Shown: positions 20,459-29,262, counted from the stretch's first letter. The stretch: DNA of 64,000 bases from Peteryoungia wuzhouensis (GCF_003205195.1 NZ_QJRY01000002.1:62001-126000), one strand, 5' to 3'. The notes: a model not told the origin generated them from the letters alone. Program-made: numbers and translations.

Positions 20459-21091
20459 ATGCCGGATCTCTCTACTCTCATGCTTTTTTCTGCCGCCGCC
20501 CTGGTGCTCACAGCGACACCAGGCCCCGACATGCTGCTGATTGCCTCGCGCAGCATCAGCCAGGGGCGCGCAGCAGGCTTTTTGACCTATCTGGGCATCG
20601 CGCTCGGCACATACTGCCATGCCCTTGCCGCAGCGCTGGGCCTGTCACAGCTGTTTCTCGCCGTCCCGGCCGCCTACGAGGTCGTCCGTTGGGCCGGCTG
20701 CGCCTATCTGCTCTATCTCGCCTGGAAAACACTGCGCTCCGAAGCCAAGCAATTTGCGCCGACCGCCGGCCTGAAGCGCTATTCCCTGCAGCGGATTCTC
20801 GGTGAAGGCCTGGCGACGAACCTTCTCAATCCGAAGATGGCCCTGTTTGTGCTGGCCCTGTTCCCGCAGTTCCTCGATCCGGCGAAGGGTGCCCTCACCC
20901 TGCAGATCCTGGTTCTTGCAACGGTGCTGAACCTCATCGGCTTTGTAGTCAACGGCGCGGTCATCGTGCTGAGTGGCCATATCCGCAACCGGATGACGGG
21001 CCTGGGCCGGTTCCGAAAGCTCCCGCAATACCTGCTCGCAACAGTCTTTGCCGGGCTGGCCTGCCGCCTCGCCCTCGGCACGAAAAACTGA
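20459..21091 (+). CDS. LysE family exporter
   Basis: A 210-residue inner-membrane protein with about six hydrophobic segments and the LysE/RhtB opening LVLTATPGPDMLLIASRSISQG (family motif xPGPxxL). The mid part GCAYLLYLAWKTLRSE and EGLATNLLNPKMALFVLALFPQF is diagnostic for the family, which exports amino acids or related metabolites. The substrate is not predictable. An AAGGAAA box lies 7 bases upstream of the start. Free-standing between metG and holB. Confidence 0.93.
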   Translation: MPDLSTLMLFSAAALVLTATPGPDMLLIASRSISQGRAAGFLTYLGIALGTYCHALAAALGLSQLFLAVPAAYEVVRWAGCAYLLYLAWKTLRSEAKQFAPTAGLKRYSLQRILGEGLATNLLNPKMALFVLALFPQFLDPAKGALTLQILVLATVLNLIGFVVNGAVIVLSGHIRNRMTGLGRFRKLPQYLLATVFAGLACRLALGTKN

Positions 21092-21152
21092 ACGTAGACC
21101 GAGCTGAGGCAAAGGCAGTTGGCACAGCGCCCGCTGCCGTTGCACAGCCCCG

Positions 21153-22178
21153 TCAGGGCGCCACGGCCGAAAGCACGTCTAGGATCGTCTGCTTGCGGTC
21201 GAGATTGTACGCGCCGGCCACGGTCAGCTGCTCCCCGATGGTGGACGTCAGTCGCGCATAATGCTCGGCGGCCGACAGGTTCCCCGCATGGGCAAACTGC
21301 CGCGCCGTATCGGCCAGATGATCCCCCAGATGCTCGATGAAAAAGCCGAAGGCGACATCGCTGTCCTTGCCCGAGAGCGCATCGGCGATCTTGAACATCA
21401 TTCGCCGCTGTGCCGGCCCTGAAGCGGCCAGCATCTGCTCGAAGGCCTCAAGAATGTCAGCGCCGCCGTAATTCACCAGTTTCAGCGCCCGCGCCACGCT
21501 TCCCTTGGCCAACGAAAGCACCGCCTCGCGCTTTTCCGCCGGGATCGCCAAACCCAGTTGGCCGAGCGCCTGATCCATCGCGTTGGGATTGAGTTCATGC
21601 AGCCGAAGCGGCAGGCAGCGCGACCGGATGGTCGGCAAGAGCTTGCCCGGCGCATGGGAGAGCACGAGGAACATCGCCCGCTTCGGCGGCTCTTCAAGGA
21701 TCTTCAGGATGGCATTCGCCGCATTGCGGTTCAGGTCATCGGCCTGATCGATGATGACAATCCGCCAATTGCCGGTACCCGACGTCTGGCTGAAGAAATG
21801 CCCGGCCTTGCGCACCTCGTCGACGGTGATCGCCTGCTTCACGCGGCCCGTCTTGTCGTCCACCGGCCGCGACAGATGCAAGAGATTGTGGCTGGCACCC
21901 GACGCAATCTGTCGGCTGATCGGATGCTCGGGATCGGGATCCTCGATCGCATCAGGCGCGGACAGGGGGTCGGGGTAACGCAGGATGTGATTGGCAAAGC
22001 GGAAGGCAAGCGTCGCCTTGCCGATCCCCTCCGGCCCTTCGATCAGCACCGCATGGTGACCCTTGCCGGATTGATAGCTGCGCGCCAGAAACTCTTCCGC
22101 CTCCGCATGGCCGAAAATCCGCGTGTTGAGCGCGGGTGCGATCGCGCCGTCGAGCAGCCCTGCCCTCTCGTCGCTCAT
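21153..22178 (-). CDS. holB: DNA polymerase III subunit delta prime
   Basis: HolB is part of the clamp loader. The 341-residue protein has Walker A GPEGIGKAT at residues 48-56, the region VRKAGHFFSQTSGTGNWRIVIIDQADDLNRNAANAILKILEEPP (sensor/Walker B with the conserved ALLK-like helix), and the SRC arginine finger in IRSRCLPLRL. The usual zinc module with four Cys is missing, as in other alphaproteobacterial HolB. The start codon overlaps the tmk stop by 4 bp, so the two are translationally coupled. Confidence 0.96.
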   Translation of the reverse strand: MSDERAGLLDGAIAPALNTRIFGHAEAEEFLARSYQSGKGHHAVLIEGPEGIGKATLAFRFANHILRYPDPLSAPDAIEDPDPEHPISRQIASGASHNLLHLSRPVDDKTGRVKQAITVDEVRKAGHFFSQTSGTGNWRIVIIDQADDLNRNAANAILKILEEPPKRAMFLVLSHAPGKLLPTIRSRCLPLRLHELNPNAMDQALGQLGLAIPAEKREAVLSLAKGSVARALKLVNYGGADILEAFEQMLAASGPAQRRMMFKIADALSGKDSDVAFGFFIEHLGDHLADTARQFAHAGNLSAAEHYARLTSTIGEQLTVAGAYNLDRKQTILDVLSAVAP

Positions 22179-22864
22179 CGGTGCGCCGCCTGCTCGGCAA
22201 GCTGTCCCCGGCGCTGCGCCAGAACCAGCGTTACATCCGCGAGAATGTCGCGGGCAATGCGGTCCATATCGAGGCTGGCATCGATCACCCGGCAGCGCAA
22301 AGGCTCGCGCGCCGCAATGTCGAGAAAGCCCTGGCGGCGCTTCTCATGCACTTCCGTCCGCTCCTTTTCGAACCGGTCCGGCTGTGCCGCCGAAGCTGTC
22401 GCCCCTGCCCGACGTCTGGCGCGATCAAGCCCCATTTCAGCCGGCAGATCGAGGATCAATGTCAGATCCGGCATGGTTCCCGCAACAGAGACGCGCTCCA
22501 GCGCCGCCATCAGCTTCGGCTCCAGATTTCCGGTCACACCCTGATAGACGCGCGAGGAATCGACGAATCGGTCGCAGAGCACGATCTGCCCCCGCGCAAG
22601 CGCCGGCCGAACGAAACAGGCGAGATGATCGGCCCGCGCCGCCGCAAACAGGAGCGCCTCCATCCGGATGCCGAAGGGTTCCGCCGCGCCGGACAGCAGC
22701 ACATGCCGGAGCGCTTCTGCTCCCGGAGAGCCACCCGGCTCGCGCGTGACCACCACATCATGGCCGCGCTCGCGCAAGGCTTCGGCCAGCAGGCGGATCT
22801 GGGTCGACTTGCCGGCCCCCTCGCCTCCTTCGAAACTCACGAACAATCCGGGACCGGTCGCCAA
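22175..22864 (-). CDS. tmk: Thymidylate kinase
   Basis: Tmk phosphorylates dTMP to dTDP. The P-loop is FEGGEGAGKST, followed by the DR motif in VLCDRFVDSS and the lid LDRARRRAGAT. No ATG exists before the P-loop. The TTG at 22864 is preferred because GAAGG lies 7 bases before it and the length of 229 residues fits the family; another TTG at 22949-22951 would add 29 residues. It lies 126 bp behind the D,D-carboxypeptidase gene and overlaps holB by 4 bp. Confidence 0.95.
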   Translation of the reverse strand: MATGPGLFVSFEGGEGAGKSTQIRLLAEALRERGHDVVVTREPGGSPGAEALRHVLLSGAAEPFGIRMEALLFAAARADHLACFVRPALARGQIVLCDRFVDSSRVYQGVTGNLEPKLMAALERVSVAGTMPDLTLILDLPAEMGLDRARRRAGATASAAQPDRFEKERTEVHEKRRQGFLDIAAREPLRCRVIDASLDMDRIARDILADVTLVLAQRRGQLAEQAAHR

Positions 22865-22990
22865 TGCCTTGCCTTCTTTCCGCGCCGCGCGAGCGCGTAT
22901 CGCAATCTGCCCGAGGGCACTCCCAGTGGCTCTACCGCAAGATTGCGTCAAACGAAACCGTCGAGCCCATTTCGGGTCGCCTTTTTGCGC

Positions 22991-24169
22991 TCAGAGCCAG
23001 AAGAACAACAGTTCGATCAATGCATCGACCGCCCTTTGGCGCAGCGTCCCGACGTCCACAGATGCGGCACTTTGCAGCGGCACCGACAACAGCGGACGGT
23101 CGCCCGACAACAGGTTCAGCTGCGCGATCTCGGCGCCGGCCGAAACCGGCGGGCGAAGCGGCCAGCGATAGACGATGCGCGCCTGCAGCCGCTCGGGATT
23201 GTTGACCGGCACATAGACCTCGACGGGCGTTTTCGCCACAAGCGAGACGCTCGACTGCGCCCCGCCATAGACGCTCGCCTCGCCGATCACCTCGCCCTGT
23301 TTGAACAGCTGACGCATCTCGAAACCGTCAAAGCCCCAGTTGATCAGCCGCGTCGCCTCTTCCGTCCGTTCCTTGTCGGTCGCAAGCCCGCCGAGACCGA
23401 GAAACAGTCGCCGCCCGTTTCGTTCGACGGAGGCGACAATGGCAAAACCGCTGCCATCGGCAAATCCCGTCCCAAGCCCGTCCGCCCCGATGCTGAGCAG
23501 CGGATTGCGGTTGCGCTGCAGGATCTTGTTCCACTCGAATTCCGGCAGGGAAAATGTCTTGTAGAGTTCCGGATAGGCGCTCTGCAAATGCTGGGCGAGC
23601 TTGACAAGATCAACCAGCGTCGAGCGATTGTCGGGATGCGGCAAGCCGGTGGCATTGCCGAAATGGCTGTCCTTCAGGCCCAGTTCGGCGGCGCGTGCAT
23701 TCATCCGCTCGACGAATTTCGCCTCCGAACCCGCCATGCCCTCGGCCACGATCAGGCAGCCGTCATTGGCCGTCTGCACCGCGATCCCCTTGACGAGATC
23801 CGCGACGGGCACCTGGCTTTTCAGCGCCGCAAACATCGTCGAGGTCCGCGAGGGCGCCCCGCCCGTCCGCCAGGCAAATTCGGAAACCGGATAGGTCGTG
23901 TCGGGCCGGATCTCGCCCGCGTTCAGCGCCCGGAAGACGATCTCCAGCGTCATCAGCTTGGCAAGCGACGCTGGCGCAAAGCTCTGCCGCTCGTTCTTCG
24001 CCAGAAGCACCGTGCCGGTCGAGGCCTCGATCAGATAGGCCTGCCCCGCCTTGGTCTCCATGCCCGCGGGCTTTGGGGCATCCTGGGCCTGTGCCGGCAG
24101 CCAGAGCTCCGCCACGACGCAGAGCGCAACCAACAGGGCGGGAAAGAGGGAGCGAAGACGCATGATCAC
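22991..24169 (-). CDS. D-alanyl-D-alanine carboxypeptidase family protein (PBP5/6-like) with altered motifs
   Basis: This 392-residue exported protein has a signal peptide ending LPAQAQ, the acyl-serine motif SLAK (68-71), the SxN position as TAN (133-135), the KTG position as GTG (233-235) and a C-terminal PBP5_C domain with a final amphipathic/hydrophobic helix ALIELLFFWL that could anchor it. The family trims the terminal D-Ala of peptidoglycan stem peptides. Loss of both the second Ser and the KTG lysine is unexpected for an active enzyme; the third motif reads GADGLGTGFADGSGF with a clear GGG glycine codon. Same strand and close to rlpA and tmk. Confidence 0.93.
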   Translation of the reverse strand: MIMRLRSLFPALLVALCVVAELWLPAQAQDAPKPAGMETKAGQAYLIEASTGTVLLAKNERQSFAPASLAKLMTLEIVFRALNAGEIRPDTTYPVSEFAWRTGGAPSRTSTMFAALKSQVPVADLVKGIAVQTANDGCLIVAEGMAGSEAKFVERMNARAAELGLKDSHFGNATGLPHPDNRSTLVDLVKLAQHLQSAYPELYKTFSLPEFEWNKILQRNRNPLLSIGADGLGTGFADGSGFAIVASVERNGRRLFLGLGGLATDKERTEEATRLINWGFDGFEMRQLFKQGEVIGEASVYGGAQSSVSLVAKTPVEVYVPVNNPERLQARIVYRWPLRPPVSAGAEIAQLNLLSGDRPLLSVPLQSAASVDVGTLRQRAVDALIELLFFWL

Positions 24170-24215
24170 ATTTCGGCTAGGGAACGACGGGTCAGCTCAC
24201 CCCCGGCCGCCGCAG

Positions 24216-25283
24216 TCAGAGCCCTTTGGAGAGGGTGATCCCGCCTTTGGCAACCGAAGAGAGAATCGAGCTCTCGGTGAGGTCGCCATTGCGCACGAGA
24301 ATGGCGTCGAAGGCAAGCGCGCCCGGCGCCGTCTGGACTTCGGCATAAGCCGCCGCATAGCCGGAGCCATCATAGCCGGGGACGTGATGTGGCCGCTGTC
24401 CGGGCAGCGGACCAATCTCCGGAAGCGCGGCAAACATCTCTGATCCCGCCTGTGCCATGCCCTGCGATGCGGCCGACTGGGTCATCAGCAGCTGTGCATC
24501 GAGCGTATGCGGTGCCATCCCGCCGCTCGGCGTCGAGCCTGACAACGCCGTCTGGTAGACCGGATCGGGCTGCGGCCGGTATTGCGGCACGGCAGCATCG
24601 TTGGAAGCGACCATCACACCAGATGCAATTTCGCCCTGCGGCTCGACCACCGGTCCGCGTTCGCCCTTCTTCACATAGGAGGCCATCAGATAGGGCATGT
24701 CGTGCCCATCCATGCGCGCGGGCCCGATATATTGCACCCGAACCTTGCCGGTGCCGCTATGCGCCATATCCAGCATGTCGGCCGTCTTGTTCGAAAGGTC
24801 GATCAGCCGCCCCTGATGGAACGGACCGCGATCGTTGATCCGCACGATGACCGAACTGCCATTGGTGAGATTGGTCACGCGCGCATAGCTTGGAAGCGGC
24901 AGCGTCGGATGGGCGGCCGACAGATAGTCCTTGTCGTAAAGCTCGCCATTGGCCGTCAGCCGGCCATGAAAGGCGTCGCCATACCAGGACGCGATCCCGA
25001 CGGCATTGTAGCGCGGATTTTCCTTGGGCACGAAGGTCTCGCCCTTCACGACATAGGGCTTGCCGACCATGTAGCGCCCGCCGCCCTTGGGCACCGGACC
25101 GCCAGCGACCAGTCGCGGGCTCGCCTTCACACCATAGACGGATTCGGCGAAATACTCCTTCGAACGTTTCGGCTTGTCCGCGGTCTCCTTGGTGGTCGAA
25201 CAGGAGGCGGTAAAGGCACACATCAGCGCCACGCCCAACCATTTTCCACCCATGGCCAGCCGGCCGCCTGTGCTCGAATGCAT
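24216..25283 (-). CDS. rlpA: RlpA-like septal ring lipoprotein
   Basis: RlpA-type lytic transglycosylase or binding protein. The protein of 355 residues has a lipobox in FTASCSTT, so it is membrane anchored. The double-psi beta-barrel domain reads GIASWYGDAFHGRLTANGELYD, ARVTNLTNGSSVIVRINDRGPF and RLIDLSNKTADML, holding the catalytic-type Asp in INDRGPF. There is no clear C-terminal SPOR repeat; the tail is long, Ala/Pro/Gln-rich and probably disordered. The ATG at 25283 is chosen; a GTG three codons upstream is possible. It is followed by the PBP5/6-like gene, both acting on peptidoglycan. Confidence 0.9.
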   Translation of the reverse strand: MHSSTGGRLAMGGKWLGVALMCAFTASCSTTKETADKPKRSKEYFAESVYGVKASPRLVAGGPVPKGGGRYMVGKPYVVKGETFVPKENPRYNAVGIASWYGDAFHGRLTANGELYDKDYLSAAHPTLPLPSYARVTNLTNGSSVIVRINDRGPFHQGRLIDLSNKTADMLDMAHSGTGKVRVQYIGPARMDGHDMPYLMASYVKKGERGPVVEPQGEIASGVMVASNDAAVPQYRPQPDPVYQTALSGSTPSGGMAPHTLDAQLLMTQSAASQGMAQAGSEMFAALPEIGPLPGQRPHHVPGYDGSGYAAAYAEVQTAPGALAFDAILVRNGDLTESSILSSVAKGGITLSKGL

Positions 25284-25554
25284 ATGTCCCACTTCTGATC
25301 AGACGGGCCGGACGACATCCCCTGTCATCCCGGGAAAAGTCCCCACCCGTACGCCTGCGCCAGGCAGAAGGCTGTGGAAAAGTGGCCAAAATGGGAAATG
25401 TGGCGGCCCGGCAGGAAACCAAGTGTTTTCATGGTTAGCGCACGGTTAACGCAAGGGCCGCCCTCGCCGCAGCCATCCGATTAATGACGCCTGCGAAGTC
25501 CCGAATAACAGCCCTTGCCAAATCCGAAGCCTTTGCGCATAACGCCGTCCACGG

Positions 25555-25644
25555 GGAAGAGTGTCCGAGTGGTTTAAGGAACCGGTCTTGAAAACCGGCG
25601 TGCGGGAAACCGTACCGTGGGTTCGAATCCCACCTCTTCCGCCA
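25555..25644 (+). tRNA. tRNA-Ser (anticodon UGA)
   Basis: A class II tRNA: the acceptor stem GGAAGAG pairs with CTCTTCC, the D-arm is TGTCCGAGTGG, the anticodon loop CTTGAAA gives TGA, and a long variable arm (GTGCGGGAAACCGTAC) is followed by the T-arm GTGGGTTCGAATCCCAC. Discriminator G and an encoded CCA end it at 25644. Confidence 0.97.
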
Positions 25645-25719
25645 GACCCCTGTTGTGCACGCCAAAAATATCTGGGTTCAAGAGCACTTGGCACGCGAGC
25701 CTTTGCCGGCATCCAGACA

Positions 25720-26145
25720 TTATTTCGGCGTCACCGTGATGTCGGCCAAACACAATTCGGCACCCGCAAAACGCGGTTCGTCTCCGGGCTTGCCGCGCTC
25801 CATCCAGCCACGTTTGGCACGAAGATAATCAAGAAGTCTTGTGAGATCGGCCGCCTTCTCCTCAAGCTTGGCCACCTGGGCGTCGATGATCTCCAGCTCC
25901 CGTTCCGCTGAAAGTCCGCCTTTCACGAGTTCTTGCGCAATTTCCGCAATTTCTTTCAATGACATTCCAAGAGCTTGCGCGAACCGGATCATTAGCGCCG
26001 TCGAAACATCCCGCTCGGAAAAGAGCTGGTAGGGATTACGTCCACCAAGATTTCCTGTTTCCGGCGCAAGCAGGCCTTTTCGCACATAGAAACGGACAGT
26101 GTCCTGGCTAAGCCCGGTGCGCCTGGAGAATTCTCCGATCTGCAT
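25720..26145 (-). CDS. MerR family transcriptional regulator
   Basis: The 141-residue protein opens with the MerR helix-turn-helix MQIGEFSRRTGLSQDTVRFYVRKGLLAP and the wing NPYQLFSERDV, then a dimer coiled coil (LEIIDAQVAKLEEKAADLTRLLDYLRAKRGWME). No clustered Cys or His ligands are seen, so it is not a metal sensor of the CueR type; the C-terminal part is short. AGGGTGA precedes the ATG at 26145. It is divergent from a dehydrogenase whose promoter has the 19-bp spacing that MerR proteins act on. Confidence 0.92.
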   Translation of the reverse strand: MQIGEFSRRTGLSQDTVRFYVRKGLLAPETGNLGGRNPYQLFSERDVSTALMIRFAQALGMSLKEIAEIAQELVKGGLSAERELEIIDAQVAKLEEKAADLTRLLDYLRAKRGWMERGKPGDEPRFAGAELCLADITVTPK

Positions 26146-26156
26146 GTGATTCACCC

Positions 26157-26187
26157 TTGACCATGGACCATGCTCCAGCCTTATAGA
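26157..26187 (+). promoter_or_regulatory. MerR-type promoter with 19-bp spacer
   Basis: TTGACC at 26157-26162 and TATAGA at 26182-26187 are separated by 19 bp. The long spacer is the mark of promoters that MerR-family proteins untwist. It reads toward the dehydrogenase at 26219, in the gap next to the divergent MerR gene. The spacer holds two CCATG elements. Confidence 0.6.
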
Positions 26188-26218
26188 ACTGGCTCCCTCA
26201 TGTGTGGAGTAGTTTTTC

Positions 26219-27253
26219 ATGGCAGATGATTTCAACACAAGGCCAGCGCCGCTCGCTTTCGTGACAGGCGCGACCGGGCTCCTTGGAAACAATCTGGTGC
26301 GCGAACTGATCGCTGCGGGCTGGCGAGTCCGCGCTCTGGCCCGTTCGCTCGACAAGGCGCGCCACCAGTTCGAAAACCTGGACGTGGAAACCGTGCATGG
26401 AGATATGGCCGACGTGCAGGGGTTTGCAAAAGCTCTTTCAGGCGTCGACACGGTTTTTCACACCGCTGCCTATTTCCGCGATTCCTATAAAGGCGGTCGG
26501 CATTGGGATGCGCTCTATGCCGCCAATGTCACGGGCACGGAGCATCTGCTCCATGCCGCCTACCGAGAAGGTGTGCGTCGCTTCGTTCACACCAGCTCGG
26601 TCGCCGTGTTGCATGGAGCACGAGGCGTGCTGATCGACGAAACCATGCTGCGCGACGAGCGCAATGCGGATGACTACTACCGCAGCAAAATCCTGGCGGA
26701 TCGAGCAGTCCTGGCATTTCTCGATTCACACCCGGATTTCTGGGCCTCGCTGGTGCTTCCAGGGTGGATGCACGGCCCGGGTGATGTCGGCCCGACCGCC
26801 GCAGGCCAAACCGTCATTGATGTGGCCCTGCAGCGCCTACCCGGAGTGCCGCCCGGTTCGTTCTCTGTGGTCGATGCCCGTGACGTTGCGAGAGCCATGC
26901 TGCACGCCAACGAAAAAGGGCGGCGCGGCGAACTTTATCTGGCGGCTGGTCGCCACATGACGATGAGTGAGCTGCTGCCGTTGATCGCACGTGAAACCGG
27001 CGCTCGTGCGCCGGTTCGATCCATTCCGCTCTGGCTCATGCATGTGCTTGCGGCCGGATACGAGGTCTACGCCCGGCTGACGGGACGTCCGGTATTGATC
27101 AGTTGGGCAATGGCACGGACAGTCGCTCGAGAAAACGAACGCTCGCGCTACGATTCCAGCAAGAGCGAACGCGAGCTTGGCTTGCGCTTCCGTCCCGTCG
27201 AAGAAACCCTTGGAGACGAGGTCGCCTGGTTCCGCGCCAAAGGGATCATTTGA
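26219..27253 (+). CDS. Extended short-chain dehydrogenase (dihydroflavonol-reductase/epimerase-like)
   Basis: A 344-residue NAD(P)-dependent protein with the Rossmann motif TGATGLLGNNL at residues 16-26, HTAAYFRDS, the TSS strand (FVHTSSVAVLHG) and the catalytic YYRSK (Tyr-x-x-x-Lys in DDYYRSKILADRAVL). The second half is the substrate domain of the DFR/3-beta-HSD type, ending RPVEETLGDEVAWFRAKG. The substrate is unknown. It is divergent from a MerR gene and read from a MerR-type promoter, so expression is probably inducible by a small-molecule stress signal. Confidence 0.93.
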   Translation: MADDFNTRPAPLAFVTGATGLLGNNLVRELIAAGWRVRALARSLDKARHQFENLDVETVHGDMADVQGFAKALSGVDTVFHTAAYFRDSYKGGRHWDALYAANVTGTEHLLHAAYREGVRRFVHTSSVAVLHGARGVLIDETMLRDERNADDYYRSKILADRAVLAFLDSHPDFWASLVLPGWMHGPGDVGPTAAGQTVIDVALQRLPGVPPGSFSVVDARDVARAMLHANEKGRRGELYLAAGRHMTMSELLPLIARETGARAPVRSIPLWLMHVLAAGYEVYARLTGRPVLISWAMARTVARENERSRYDSSKSERELGLRFRPVEETLGDEVAWFRAKGII

Positions 27254-27414
27254 ACGGATCCAGAATCGATGACTGCACCTCCCCAAGCGTCCTCCGAACC
27301 CTTCGGATGCAAAAGCAAATTCGCCCGATCCATAAAATGCGAGCAATCGACTTAGCGGCGCTCCAACCGATGCGCGCTTATAACTGGGACCCGCAAGAGA
27401 GAATGGGGTCAAAG

Positions 27415-27537
27415 ATGCGCGTGATGGTCCTGGTGATGATTGCCGCGGTATTCAGTATTCTGGCGATTAAGCTCGTCGACAATTCGCTCGGCGGCGGCCG
27501 TCTGATGGCATCGCCCCGTGAGATTGCACTCGGCTGA
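27415..27537 (+). CDS. Micro-protein with SILA-K-NS-GGG-LMASP motif (copy 1)
   Basis: A 40-residue protein: residues 1-22 form one membrane segment (MRVMVLVMIAAVFSILAIKLVD), then a short tail NSLGGGRLMASPREIALG. It lines up with the 41-residue protein 128 bp downstream over its whole length (SILAxKxxxNSxGGGxLMASPxxxA). The ribosome-binding site is weak (GGGGTC). Conservation between the two copies is the main evidence that both are translated. Function unknown. Confidence 0.65.
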   Translation: MRVMVLVMIAAVFSILAIKLVDNSLGGGRLMASPREIALG

Positions 27538-27665
27538 TCCCAAGCCCAAATGTTGCAGTGCTGCAACAGTCCTGCGATTACAATGGCGGCAACGCCCTCT
27601 GACCCGCCGACCCGGAACTGCTTTCGCCGCAATTGCGTTGTCGAAACAAAGCAGGAGCAAAAACA

Positions 27666-27791
27666 ATGAAAATAATCTTCGTCCTGCTGGTCGCTTCGGT
27701 GCTCAGCATTCTCGCGTTCAAATATGCCAACAATTCCATGGGTGGCGGCGAGCTGATGGCCTCGCCGATGGATGCGGCACAGGCATCGTGA
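27666..27791 (+). CDS. Micro-protein with SILA-K-NS-GGG-LMASP motif (copy 2)
   Basis: A 41-residue paralogue of the preceding gene: one hydrophobic segment (MKIIFVLLVASVLSILAFKYA), the shared NNSMGGGELMASPMDAAQ tail and a good AGGAG box 8 bases before the ATG. The conserved tail would face the periplasm if the N-terminus stays inside. No known family. The two copies share design but differ at about half of the positions, so the duplication is old. Confidence 0.75.
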   Translation: MKIIFVLLVASVLSILAFKYANNSMGGGELMASPMDAAQAS

Positions 27792-27807
27792 TCTGCGAGG
27801 CGATTGC

Positions 27808-29262
27808 TCAGCCGAGCAAGGCCGCAAGCCAGCGGCTGGAGAGATGCGTCTCGAGCTCGGCTGCCACGTCATCGAGTGCTGAATCGACCGCTGCGCGATA
27901 GTCGCCCCCGCCACCTGAGATTCCGAAGCTCTGAAGCAGTCCCCGGCGATAGGCGTCGCTGGAAAACAAGCCGTGCAGATAGGTGCCCTTGATCCGCCCG
28001 TCCGGGGAGCCCGCCCCGTCCGCGCGCCCGTCGATCACAACCGGCGCCCGTGCCCGGTCAGGCCCGTCCGTCACGCCGAGATGGATCTCGTAGCCGGAAA
28101 GCGGGACGTCGTAATCGAGGCAATGCGCCCGGCTGTTGCGCACCGTCTTTTCCGCCGCCATCACCGTATCGACCTCGAGCAGGCCAAGCCCCGCGACCGT
28201 CACGGGGGCACCTTCGAGCCCCAGCGGATCGGAAACCGTGCGCCCGAGCATCTGATAACCGCCGCAAATCCCGATGACCCGCCCGCCGCGTTTGACATGG
28301 CGGCCAAGATCGCGGTCCCAGCCATTGTCCCTGAATTCCGCCAGATCGCCGATGGTCGACTTCGAGCCCGGCAGAATGACGAGCCCGGCATCAAGGGGCA
28401 GACGCTCGCCGCCGCGCACGAAGACGATATCGACCTCGGGTTCGAGCCTGAGCGGATCGAGATCGTCGAAATTGGCAATGCGCGACAAAACCGGCACCGC
28501 GATCTTCAGCGCCCCGCCCTTGCCCTGCACCAAACGCTCCAGCACGACCGAATCCTCCGCCGGCAGCCGGCTCGCGGCTTTCAGCCACGGCACCACCCCG
28601 ATACAGGGCCAGCCGGTAAAACCCTCGATCGCCGAAAGGCCGTCGTCGAACAGCGTCACGTCGCCGCGAAACTTGTTGATGATATAACCGGTGATCTGCC
28701 GCCGGTCTTCTTCCGGCAGGATCGTATGGGTGCCCACCAGCGAGGCGATCACCCCGCCCCGGTCGATATCTCCGACGAGAACGACGGGCACCTCAGCCCG
28801 TGTCGCAAAACCCATATTGGCAATGTCGCCGGCTCTGAGATTGATCTCCGCCGGAGACCCCGCCCCCTCGACGATCACAAGATCCCGACCTTCGGACACC
28901 TGGCGAAAGCTGTCGAGCACGGCGGCCATGAGCTGCGGCTTCAGGCGCTGGTAATCCCGCCCCTTGGCCTGGCCGAACACCTTGCCCTGCACGATGATCT
29001 GGCTGCCGGTTTCCGTCTGCGGCTTCAGCAGCACCGGGTTCATGTGCACGCTGGTCGGAATGCGCGCGGCCAGCGCCTGCAGCCACTGCGCCCGCCCGAT
29101 TTCCCCGCCATCGTCGGAGACGGCCGCATTGTTCGACATGTTCTGCGGCTTGAACGGCGCGACGTTCAGCCCGCGGTTGGAGGCCAGTCGGCACAGCCCG
29201 GCGACCAATATCGTCTTTCCGACATCCGAACCCGTTCCCTGCAGCATTATCGCTTTCGTCAT
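27808..29262 (-). CDS. cobQ: Cobyric acid synthase
   Basis: CobQ amidates four side chains of adenosylcobyrinic acid a,c-diamide with glutamine nitrogen in cobalamin synthesis. The 484-residue protein has the N-terminal dethiobiotin-synthetase-like P-loop LQGTGSDVGKT, FKPQNMSNNAAV, VEGAGSPAEINLR and a class I glutaminase half with the nucleophile in GICGGYQMLG and the closing GTYLHGLF. It ends 16 bp from micro-protein copy 2 on the other strand. No cobalamin riboswitch is visible upstream. It matters here because the window also codes for corrinoid-dependent methyltransferases. Confidence 0.98.
   Translation of the reverse strand: MTKAIMLQGTGSDVGKTILVAGLCRLASNRGLNVAPFKPQNMSNNAAVSDDGGEIGRAQWLQALAARIPTSVHMNPVLLKPQTETGSQIIVQGKVFGQAKGRDYQRLKPQLMAAVLDSFRQVSEGRDLVIVEGAGSPAEINLRAGDIANMGFATRAEVPVVLVGDIDRGGVIASLVGTHTILPEEDRRQITGYIINKFRGDVTLFDDGLSAIEGFTGWPCIGVVPWLKAASRLPAEDSVVLERLVQGKGGALKIAVPVLSRIANFDDLDPLRLEPEVDIVFVRGGERLPLDAGLVILPGSKSTIGDLAEFRDNGWDRDLGRHVKRGGRVIGICGGYQMLGRTVSDPLGLEGAPVTVAGLGLLEVDTVMAAEKTVRNSRAHCLDYDVPLSGYEIHLGVTDGPDRARAPVVIDGRADGAGSPDGRIKGTYLHGLFSSDAYRRGLLQSFGISGGGGDYRAAVDSALDDVAAELETHLSSRWLAALLG

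Noticed and set aside
22136..24238. 700-codon plus-strand frame opposite tmk and the carboxypeptidase gene
   Set aside because: Spans two clear minus-strand genes; Arg-rich translation is typical of a shadow frame.
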